Of a stretch of DNA of 64,000 nt, positions 57,543 through 64,000 are shown in pieces. The translations under genes were made by a program, and so were the position numbers. This DNA is from Streptomyces scabiei 87.22 (lineage in GTDB: Bacteria > Actinomycetota > Actinomycetes > Streptomycetales > Streptomycetaceae): the NCBI RefSeq assembly GCF_000091305.1, contig NC_013929.1:2418001-2482000 (forward strand), in the 5' to 3' direction. Position 1 is the stretch's first letter; every line of letters starts with the position of its first letter. Under the pieces are notes generated by a model, which saw only the letters and a program-made list of their open reading frames with translations, had not been told where the DNA came from and did no database searches.

Positions 57543-58055
57543 ATGACCGCCAGCGAAACCGCCACCACTGCCGCCCCGGCTCCGACACCGGTCAGCGGGC
57601 CCGGTGTCCAGGTCGTCGCTGCACTGCTGCGGCGCGGCGACCACATCGTCCTGGTCCAGGAACAGCGTGACGGCAAGGAGATGTGGTCCATCTCCGGCGG
57701 CGGCGTCGAGCGCGGCGAACTCCTCGCCGAGGCCCTGGTCCGCGAGGTCAGGGAAGAGACCGGTCTGAACCTGACGGCGGTGGGCCCGCTGGCCTACCTC
57801 GTCAACACCACGACCGCCCGGTACCCCTCCACCGTGGTCGCGACTTTCGACTGCGCCGAGTGGGACGGCGAGATCGCGGTCCACGACCCGGACGGCAAAG
57901 TGACCGGCGCGGTCCTGCTATCGCTGGACAAGGCGAAGTCCGTCCTGGAGTCCTCCACCGCGACCCGACCCGAGATCGAACCCCTGCTGGACTACCTCGA
58001 CAACCTCAGCTCCGGCCACGTGTGGTCCTACCGGGACGACCAGCCCATCGAATAG
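57543..58055 (+). CDS. NUDIX hydrolase
   Basis: 170 aa from the ATG at 57543. The Nudix box GGGVERGELLAEALVREVRE followed by ETGLN has all catalytic residues (REVREE). It hydrolyses a nucleoside diphosphate linked to another group. It is intact, unlike the NUDIX gene upstream, and is the last plus-strand gene of the cluster. Substrate unknown; nucleotide-sugar or oxidised nucleotide are family options. Confidence 0.85.
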   Translation: MTASETATTAAPAPTPVSGPGVQVVAALLRRGDHIVLVQEQRDGKEMWSISGGGVERGELLAEALVREVREETGLNLTAVGPLAYLVNTTTARYPSTVVATFDCAEWDGEIAVHDPDGKVTGAVLLSLDKAKSVLESSTATRPEIEPLLDYLDNLSSGHVWSYRDDQPIE

Positions 58056-58092
58056 CCGTGCCCGGGGCGCCCCGCCCCGGGCGCTGGGAGCG

Positions 58093-59523
58093 TCAGAATT
58101 CCCCGGCCATCCCTCCAAGAAGCGACGCCAGATCTTCAGCCAGTGCGATCAAGTTCCGGTCCGAGTAGGTCGGCCCCACGAGCTGGACGCCAATCGGGAG
58201 CCCGTCCGCGTTTCGCGCAACAGGGATGACGAGGCTGGGCAGGCCGACGTGGCTGGTGAGGTTGGCCCAGCCGGCCTGGTCGAAGAAGCTTCGCTCGACG
58301 CCGTCGACCATGAGAGTGCGGGTGCCGGCCGGGATCGCCGCGGTGGGAGCGGCGGGGGTGATAAGGACATCGTGCTCGGCGTCGGCGAAGAACCGGTGCC
58401 ACGCCCCTCGGAGCTGGAGGCGCTCCTCGTCTGCTCGGAGCCAGGCACGGTGTGTCTGGGTTCGGTGGCGGAGGAAGGTGGCCCGTGGGCTCGCGTCATT
58501 CTCGTGCAGGTCACGCGCTGCTGCGAGTTCGGCCGCGCCCGCTTCGTCGTCGGTGGCGGCCGTCGCGGTGGCATGGAGGAGCTGCTCGAAGAGGCGGAGA
58601 GAGTCGGCGAAGCCGACCGGCCCCACGGTGCGGCGGATGTCCGCTCCGGCGGAGGCCAGCGCCTGCTCGACGGTGGCGAGAGCATCGGCCGTTTCGCGGT
58701 CGACGGGGCAGCGAGCGTCCTCGGCCCATACCGCCACGCGGAGCTGGCCGACTACACGTCGCGCCGTGGGCAGGTTGACGCGCCAGGGGCTGTTTTCTGC
58801 GGGTGACGGGGTCGTCAGTGCGGCGAGGAGCAGGTCAAGGTCGCGGGGGTGGCGTGCCAGGGGGCCGGGGGTGACCATGTCGCTGCTGGTGATCCATCCT
58901 GGTGGGCGGGGGATGTGGCCGCGGGCCGGGATGAGTCCGTGCGTGGGGCGCAGGCCGTAGACGCCGCAGTAGTGAGCCGGAAGCCGAAGTGAGCCGGCGA
59001 GGTCGCTGCCGAGGTCGGCGGGGGTCAGGTGGGCGGCGACTGCGGCGGCGGGGCCGCCGGAGGAACCGCCGGCGGTGCGCTTGGGGTCGTGCGGGTTGAG
59101 CGTGGGCCCGAACAGGCTGTTGTCCGTGTGCAGGTCCTGGCAGTACGCCGGGGTGTTGGTCTTGCCCATGATCACGGCGCCTTGATGGCGAAGCCGAGCG
59201 ACCGCGTCGGCGTCACGTTCGGGGATGTGATCCGCCAGGTCCTCGGCGCCGCTGGTGGTGCGCAGGCCGGCCGTCTCGAAGCTGTCCTTGATCGTGAGGG
59301 GAAGGCCGTCGAGGCTTCCCCTCTTCTCGTTGCGGGCGCGGCGTTCATCTGCCGCTTGTGCGGCGGCCCGGGCCGCCTCGTCGTCGCGGGTGATGACGGC
59401 GTTGACGTGGCTGGCGTTGATCCGGTCGAGGTGGAGGTCGAGCAGCTCGCGGCTGGAGATCTCGCGACGGTCCAGAGCCTGGAGCTGGACGTGAGCCGGT
59501 TGGTGGGTGAGATCGGTCGTCAT
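58093..59523 (-). CDS. Amidase signature family enzyme
   Basis: 476 aa in ATGA overlap with the membrane-protein gene. The Ser-Ser-Lys triad is Lys79 in LTIKDSFE, cis-Ser154 in AGGSSGGPAA and nucleophile Ser178 in GSDLAGSLR. It should hydrolyse an amide bond. It is the last gene of an XRE-ImmA-membrane protein operon; amidases are not a fixed part of such operons, so its substrate may be a signal or a resistance target. Confidence 0.85.
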   Translation of the reverse strand: MTTDLTHQPAHVQLQALDRREISSRELLDLHLDRINASHVNAVITRDDEAARAAAQAADERRARNEKRGSLDGLPLTIKDSFETAGLRTTSGAEDLADHIPERDADAVARLRHQGAVIMGKTNTPAYCQDLHTDNSLFGPTLNPHDPKRTAGGSSGGPAAAVAAHLTPADLGSDLAGSLRLPAHYCGVYGLRPTHGLIPARGHIPRPPGWITSSDMVTPGPLARHPRDLDLLLAALTTPSPAENSPWRVNLPTARRVVGQLRVAVWAEDARCPVDRETADALATVEQALASAGADIRRTVGPVGFADSLRLFEQLLHATATAATDDEAGAAELAAARDLHENDASPRATFLRHRTQTHRAWLRADEERLQLRGAWHRFFADAEHDVLITPAAPTAAIPAGTRTLMVDGVERSFFDQAGWANLTSHVGLPSLVIPVARNADGLPIGVQLVGPTYSDRNLIALAEDLASLLGGMAGEF

Positions 59524-60728
59524 GCGGAGCCTCGCTCAAGGTGGGCGGCTCGTGCGGGCTGGCGGGGCAGGTGGCGAGCGACGTCGAGGAGAGCGTCGAT
59601 GTCGTCCATGGGACGGCTGGTCTGGCGTTCGGAGTCGGCGAATTCGGTGAGCTGGTCGGGTGCTGGGCGGGCGGCTTCGGCCCTGGCGGCGATTCCGGCA
59701 AGGATCTGGTCGGCCGTGACGGCGGCCGACAGTTCCTGTCCGTGAAGCCCTCGGGCCCGGTGGTGGGCTTCGCTGGCCTCGCGTACTGCGGCATCGAGGT
59801 ACTGGCGGATCACGAACCGGCCGTCCCGGATTTCGACTGCTCGGCGGTAGAGCCGGATCGAGATACGGCGGAAGCGACGTCTTTGGGCCGGGTCGACTCG
59901 GTCGATCGGCAGCTCGATCTCGGGCGCTTCGCTGTAGAACGCCAGCCACAGGGGACGCAGGCCGTAGTAGCTGCGGTACTGCTTGATCCGGTACTGGACG
60001 CTCTGGGCCTGGTCGCTGATGGTGGGTACGAGCCAGCCGATGAGCGTGAGCATGGCTCCGACGTCGCCGCAGGTCCAGGCGAAGCCCTCCCACTCAGCGA
60101 GGGAGACGTCGAAGGCGCCGGCGATCACGTCGCCGATGCGGACCGCGCTGTATCCGAGGGTGACGGTGGCCCCTAGGGCAACGATGCGCAGGCCGACGCG
60201 GACGGATCCACGGGTGCTGCGGCGGGCCAGGTTCCAGCAGGCGCGGGCGAGGAACAGCTCCCCGACGGTGTACGCCGTGACGTACAGGGTGAGGTACGCG
60301 GCGTACCAGTCGTCGTGCGCGTAGTACAGCGTGAAGTCGGTCGGACGCGGCGCGCTGGGCGTCAGCAGGGCGAACAGCACCAACAGCCCTGCGATCACCG
60401 CGACGCCGGCCCCGAGCCACCGGCGACTTTGCTGGCGGGCGGTCTCGGGCGGGGATCCCCAGTAGGTGAGGACCACCTGCTGGCAGGCCAGGAGGGCGAC
60501 AACGCAGCCTTGCGCGAGGGGCACGGAGAGGTTGACGGTGCCGAGCACGCGGTCGAGATAGTTCCACATCGGGGTGATGGAGAACAGGAACGACAGTCCT
60601 GACAGCAGGAAGACGGCGGCCAGCGCGGTGGAGGCGGGATCTCGGCGGCGGGTCAGCACGTCCCGCAGGAGGCAGAGGAAGCCGAGCGTGGCGACGACGA
60701 GGCTGATCGGATGGAGCAGGTCCTTCAC
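59520..60728 (-). CDS. Integral membrane protein, MAB_1171c-like
   Basis: 402 aa from a GTG in GTGA overlap with the ImmA gene; the long frame beyond it is not protein-like. Seven or so membrane spans fill the first 240 residues (ISLVVATLGFLCLLRDVL, WLGAGVAVIAGLLVLFALLT). They are followed by a cytoplasmic tail with PLWLAFYSEAPEIEL, a landmark of the MAB_1171c family. These proteins recur with XRE and ImmA genes in actinobacteria; the function is unknown and sensor or transporter have been suggested. Confidence 0.8.
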   Translation of the reverse strand: MKDLLHPISLVVATLGFLCLLRDVLTRRRDPASTALAAVFLLSGLSFLFSITPMWNYLDRVLGTVNLSVPLAQGCVVALLACQQVVLTYWGSPPETARQQSRRWLGAGVAVIAGLLVLFALLTPSAPRPTDFTLYYAHDDWYAAYLTLYVTAYTVGELFLARACWNLARRSTRGSVRVGLRIVALGATVTLGYSAVRIGDVIAGAFDVSLAEWEGFAWTCGDVGAMLTLIGWLVPTISDQAQSVQYRIKQYRSYYGLRPLWLAFYSEAPEIELPIDRVDPAQRRRFRRISIRLYRRAVEIRDGRFVIRQYLDAAVREASEAHHRARGLHGQELSAAVTADQILAGIAARAEAARPAPDQLTEFADSERQTSRPMDDIDALLDVARHLPRQPARAAHLERGSA

Positions 60729-61237
60729 GACCGGGCCTCCCGCCGGCGCAGAAGCGTGTGCGTGACCCGGTCCTGGACTTCGTCTCCGGAGGGCTCGTCG
60801 CTGCGCAGCCACCGGTCGATGATCCGGTGCTGGAGCAGCGAAGCGAGGAGTTCGGTGTCCCGCTCCTCGTCCTCGTCGTACTTGGTGCGTCCCAGCATCA
60901 TCTGCACGGTGGCCGGGTCCACGCTGGTGATGAAGGCCGGGGCCAGCGCGGACACCGGGCGGTTTTCGTGGTGGCCGAGCAGGAGGTGGCTGAACTCGTG
61001 GGCGATGATGTGGTCTTGGTGCAGGGAGCTGGTCCGTGGGTCGTAGAACACGTGGACGGCACTCTCCGTGACGGCGCATGCCCCGCACACCGAAGGTGCC
61101 TGCTCTCGGGGCTCGAGGACCACCGTCCGTCCCGTGCGGCGAGAGACCTCGTCGCTGAGATCGCGGATATTGGTGACGTGCGGGAGCTTCAGCTCGGCCA
61201 GGAGGTCAGGCCGTCGCAGCCTACGTGCGGACCACAT
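60725..61237 (-). CDS. ImmA/IrrE-type metallopeptidase
   Basis: 170 aa. The zinc site HEFSH is at residues 80-84 (IIAHEFSHLLLGHHE), with an acidic helix EERDTELLASLL further on. ImmA-type proteases cleave their cognate XRE repressor on a signal. The cognate here is probably the XRE protein encoded 37 bases upstream. The stop overlaps the membrane-protein gene. Confidence 0.85.
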   Translation of the reverse strand: MWSARRLRRPDLLAELKLPHVTNIRDLSDEVSRRTGRTVVLEPREQAPSVCGACAVTESAVHVFYDPRTSSLHQDHIIAHEFSHLLLGHHENRPVSALAPAFITSVDPATVQMMLGRTKYDEDEERDTELLASLLQHRIIDRWLRSDEPSGDEVQDRVTHTLLRRREARS

Positions 61238-61273
61238 GAATTTTCCTTGATCACTTACTGAACTAGGGCCGTT

Positions 61274-61714
61274 TTACGCGCCAGTTGAGGGCGGCAGCCC
61301 TTCGGATTTCCGTACGCTCTCGACGATGCCCAGGACGGCATCCTTTCCGTCCGCGGATACGTCGGATAGACGAAGGAGAACGTTCTTGATCTTCGCGTCG
61401 CGAAGCAGTGCGAGCAACTCAAGCTCCTGCACAGTCTTTTCGGCGACAGCATCATCGAACCAATAGGCGGGATCCACACCGAAAAACCCTGCGAGCGCTT
61501 CAAGGTGACGCTTCGTCGGGTTATCGCGCTGCCCCGTCCGCAGGAGCCACAGATACTGGGCCGACAGCTTGCCCAGCCCTCGCTTCTCCATCAGTTCGGC
61601 CACTTCAGCGTTACTGAAGGGGCCGCGATCGGGCGGGTGCACCGTGTCGAACAAGCGGTTTAGGCGGTCCATGAGCCCCTTGGGGTTCACCTGGCCTTCG
61701 GTGGATTCTTTCAT
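61274..61714 (-). CDS. XRE-family regulator paired with ImmA
   Basis: 146 aa from the ATG at 61714, with AGGAAAGGA about 3 bases upstream. HTH region FSNAEVAELMEKRGLGKLSA followed by QYLWLLRTGQRDNPTKRHLE, then VDPAYWFDD, typical of the actinobacterial XRE proteins found with ImmA. It probably represses this operon and is degraded or cleaved by the protease when a signal arrives through the membrane protein. Confidence 0.85.
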   Translation of the reverse strand: MKESTEGQVNPKGLMDRLNRLFDTVHPPDRGPFSNAEVAELMEKRGLGKLSAQYLWLLRTGQRDNPTKRHLEALAGFFGVDPAYWFDDAVAEKTVQELELLALLRDAKIKNVLLRLSDVSADGKDAVLGIVESVRKSEGLPPSTGA

Positions 61715-62593
61715 GATCCTTTCCTGGGTGGGCTTCGTCGTCACTCCAACCACCCTACCTCGCCATAAACGCCAGTTGACGGGCCGATCCCGTGTATGGA
61801 AAGTTTCTACCTCGCCAGCACGATGTGGCGTGCACCGCCTGCTTCAGGTCGGCCTGTCCGTTTCTACCGGCAGGAGTATGCCGGGTGACGTGGCGCGAGC
61901 CACATTCACCCAGCGACATACATCACGTCTGGCGCGCAAGGATTTGATCTTCGACCGAAAAGCGTGGAGGCGACAGTGGAAAACCCTCATTCACATCGCC
62001 TTTTCGCTGCGGGAAATACCAGACACCCGCCCCAATTCGGACACAATGGCACGCTCTCGGCGTTCAGGGCAACCGCGGCAACGGTGCTCCTTGACGCGGG
62101 AGGGCGGCCTGCATTGAGTCCCGCAAATGACTCCGGCGGCAGATCATACAGTGACTCTCTGCAACCAGTACAGAGTTTAAGAACCAAGTCTGGATCTTGA
62201 CACGGGTCCGTGCGTATGTTCGTCGTCCCCGGGCATCCCGCCCGCGATGACGGACGTGAGGAGCCTGCAAGCACGGACCGGACCGAGAAGGTCCCGTAAT
62301 ACAGCGACGGCGCCCGAGAGCGGTAACTCACGGACGCCGAACGCTAAGCGGCATACCCGCCCCGGCAAGGGCGGAGATTGCCCACCATCACCACGCTGAG
62401 TCCTTCCAAGGGGCGCGTCAGCGTGGCAACACTGCAACGGGGAGTATCGCATGCCTCCTGCCCTGCGCAAAAGGCCCTTCCGCCTGGCCTGCGCGGCAGC
62501 CACCTCCGCCTCGGCGCCTCAGCGCCCCGAGCCGGAACACACCATCCCGGCCCTCTCGCGCCACCGGCCCCACCTGCTCATCGGGAGCGGCCG
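61715..62593. other. 880-base stretch with no confident gene
   Basis: It separates the XRE operon from the replication-type module. A plus-strand frame starting GTG near 61975 after GGAGGCGAC could encode about 75 residues (VENPHSHRLFAAGNTRH..), and another at 62248-62400 about 50 residues. Neither has recognisable similarity and codon bias is weak. The promoter of the divergent operon must lie near 61760. Confidence 0.35.
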
Positions 62594-63481
62594 ATGAGCA
62601 GCGAAGCCCGCGACTGGGTGTGGGAGCACAGCACCAGCCGGGGAACCGCGCGTCTGGTCCTGCTGTCGATCGCCGACCGGGTGACTGACGAGCAGTGCGT
62701 CTCCTGGGCCTCGCTGTCGAGCCTGGCCAAGCGCACGCGCGCGTCCGTCTCCACGGTGCGCGAGGCCATCGACCGTCTGGTCCACGCCGGTGAGCTGGAG
62801 CAGCTCGACGACCTCACCGGCCCGCAGCGCAGCACCGTCTACCGTCTCCCCCTCGCCGCCAAGGCCGTGGCAGAGACCGCCGAGGACGAGGAAGCCGACC
62901 AGACGTCGGCGGAGGGACCCGACGCCACGCCAGCGCTGCGGATCTCGGCCCTGCGGCGGTGCGGAATCCGCCCCCGTGAGGTGCCGGAATCCCCCGCGAG
63001 GGTCCGGAAACCGGCAGTGCCGGAAACCGGCAGGTCCCGACGGAAACCGGCACGTCGACGTACCGGAAACCGGCACAGCGATGTACCGGAAACCGGCACA
63101 CAGAACCGTAGTGAACCGGATTTGAACCGTAGGTACAGCAGTGGTGGTGCTGCCGTCCTCTCGGCTGCCGAGTGGCAGGTCGACCCCGCCACCCACGCCT
63201 GGGCCCGCCAGCAGGGGCACCTCGACCGTCTCGGCGAGCAGGGCCTGCAGGCTGCCGACGCGAAGTGGCGTGCCCACCGGGCCGCCTTCAAGCCGAGGCC
63301 GGCGGATGCATGGGCTGCTGACTGGCGCTCCTGGGTCGCCCGAGAGCACGCCCCGGGTCGCCCGAACCTCTACGCCGTGCCCGGCAAGGCCACGGCCGCG
63401 CCGGGCGGCATGACGCGGGCCGAGGCCCACACCGCTGCCCTTCTCGCCGCTCTCGACGAGCCGACCGGAACGGAGGGCTGA
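62594..63481 (+). CDS. Winged-helix replication initiator-like protein
   Basis: 295 aa from the ATG at 62594 (GGGAGCGG upstream); the longer frame is not protein-like. The first 90 residues are a winged helix (WASLSSLAKRTRASVSTVRE, then AIDRLVHAGELEQL) as in phage and plasmid replication proteins. The middle, low-complexity and basic, is encoded by iteron-like DNA repeats. The C-terminal part (DPATHAWARQQG, WRSWVARE) recalls the DnaD/O-type segment that recruits the helicase. A replication role is inferred from this layout; a plain regulator cannot be excluded. Confidence 0.6.
   Translation: MSSEARDWVWEHSTSRGTARLVLLSIADRVTDEQCVSWASLSSLAKRTRASVSTVREAIDRLVHAGELEQLDDLTGPQRSTVYRLPLAAKAVAETAEDEEADQTSAEGPDATPALRISALRRCGIRPREVPESPARVRKPAVPETGRSRRKPARRRTGNRHSDVPETGTQNRSEPDLNRRYSSGGAAVLSAAEWQVDPATHAWARQQGHLDRLGEQGLQAADAKWRAHRAAFKPRPADAWAADWRSWVAREHAPGRPNLYAVPGKATAAPGGMTRAEAHTAALLAALDEPTGTEG
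63004..63098. repeat. Five iteron-like copies of CGGAAACCGGCA
   Basis: Copies start at 63005, 63021, 63041, 63064 and 63087 (spacings 16, 20, 23, 23). They are read in all three frames of the host gene, giving RKPA, PETG, RKPA, GNRH and PETG, so the conservation is at DNA and not protein level. The last three share a wider ACCGGAAACCGGCAC core or close to it. A degenerate copy lies near 62983. This is what an origin inside a replication gene would look like. Confidence 0.75.
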
Positions 63482-63483
63482 CC

Positions 63484-64000
63484 GTGGACCGCCGCGAAAC
63501 CGCCGCCCTGCTGGCCTACATCGGCCGACTCGACCCCCGCACCATCCGCACCGACCAGGGCGAGGCCCGCGACCAGCTCGCCCAGTGGCACGAGCTGCTC
63601 GGCGACGTGCCGATGGCCACCCCGCACGGCTGGGACGCCCGCGTCGCCGCCCGCCAGCACATCCGTACCTCGCCGTACCAGATCCTGCCCGCGGACGTCG
63701 TCCGTCCCTGGGAGAGCTACCGGCGCGACCGCCTGGCCCGGCACTGCGATCCCACGCCGTCCGTCGACCCGGACGACCAGGCTGCCTGGACCGCCGAGCT
63801 GGTCGGCACCCGCCGCGCGGTCGCCGCCGGCACCGCGCAACCTGCGCAGGCTCGGGCGATCACCAGCGGTCGCGACGGGATCGACCCGAAGCTGGAGGCG
63901 AGACTGCGGCAGATCGGTTCCTGCATCCCGCCCACCGCACGTGCCGCCCTCGCGCCCTACCGGCCCGCCCGAGCAGCCCGCGAGGCGGCCGTCGCCCAGG
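63484..64000 (+). CDS. Hypothetical protein of the phage/plasmid module, cut by the window end
   Basis: The GTG at 63484 is two bases after the stop of the winged-helix gene, and the frame is open to the end (172 codons). Residues such as ETAALLAYIGRLDPRTIRTD and WDARVAARQHIRTSPY suggest a small helical protein. I recall similar proteins following such HTH genes in Streptomyces prophages and integrative elements, but no motif is diagnostic. Confidence 0.6.
   Translation, partial: MDRRETAALLAYIGRLDPRTIRTDQGEARDQLAQWHELLGDVPMATPHGWDARVAARQHIRTSPYQILPADVVRPWESYRRDRLARHCDPTPSVDPDDQAAWTAELVGTRRAVAAGTAQPAQARAITSGRDGIDPKLEARLRQIGSCIPPTARAALAPYRPARAAREAAVAQ

Overview
The window is high-GC DNA with strong G/C bias at third codon positions, many GTG starts and overlapping ATGA/GTGA gene junctions. 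Together with actinobacterial families (Zn-ribbon and TPR XRE regulators, RsbW-like ATPases, a MAB_1171c-like membrane protein with an ImmA protease, a GlnA-like amino-acid ligase) this points to Streptomyces or a close relative. It looks like an accessory region rather than conserved core. I saw no rRNA, tRNA, CRISPR array, insertion sequence or integrase.

Bases 2-15907 are a translationally coupled defence-type operon: the end of an SNF2 helicase, a 1841-aa PglX/DrmMI-type adenine methyltransferase, a 2240-aa DEAD/DEAH helicase with a DUF1998-like C-terminus, and a ParE/RelE-like domain fused to a UvrD-like helicase. The order resembles class 1 DISARM, but DrmA and DrmB appear fused and the last gene is not a standard DISARM component. 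A small membrane-anchored protein and a PD-(D/E)XK-like protein follow on the other strand.

Bases 18000-30500 are rich in regulators: two RsbW-like ATPases, two short Zn-ribbon XRE proteins, two XRE-TPR regulators (one with a flavoprotein, one divergent from a YdcF-type protein) and a frameshifted glutamyl-tRNA synthetase. In the middle sits a four-gene operon (26836 to 23849, minus strand): a 62-residue peptide, a JmjC oxygenase, an aldo/keto reductase and an APH-fold kinase. It has the layout of a ribosomal-peptide modification cluster that I do not recognise. The palindrome GTGATATCAC, in a longer conserved context, lies upstream of this operon and of the nuclease-like gene, just upstream of one TPR-containing Zn-ribbon XRE operon, degenerate upstream of a second, and once as an orphan. 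It is a good candidate operator for the Zn-ribbon XRE family.

Bases 31483-40300 are nine co-directional glycan genes (two SDR sugar-nucleotide enzymes, a PhyH dioxygenase, four glycosyltransferases, a pyruvyltransferase-like protein and a HAD phosphatase). A bidirectional hairpin separates them from a SpoU rRNA methyltransferase. Two parallel operons follow, Zn-XRE-TPR plus APH kinase and Zn-XRE-TPR plus HAD phosphatase. Then come an amino-acid permease with a glutamine-synthetase-like ligase (47799-50755) and a partly decayed cluster of kinases, a methyltransferase, an ABC exporter and NUDIX proteins (51217-58055) holding four or more broken genes.

Bases 58093-61714 are an XRE / ImmA protease / MAB_1171c membrane protein / amidase operon. 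The right end (62594-64000) starts what looks like a phage- or plasmid-type replication module: a winged-helix protein whose own gene carries five copies of CGGAAACCGGCA read in three different frames, reminiscent of the iterons inside lambda gene O.
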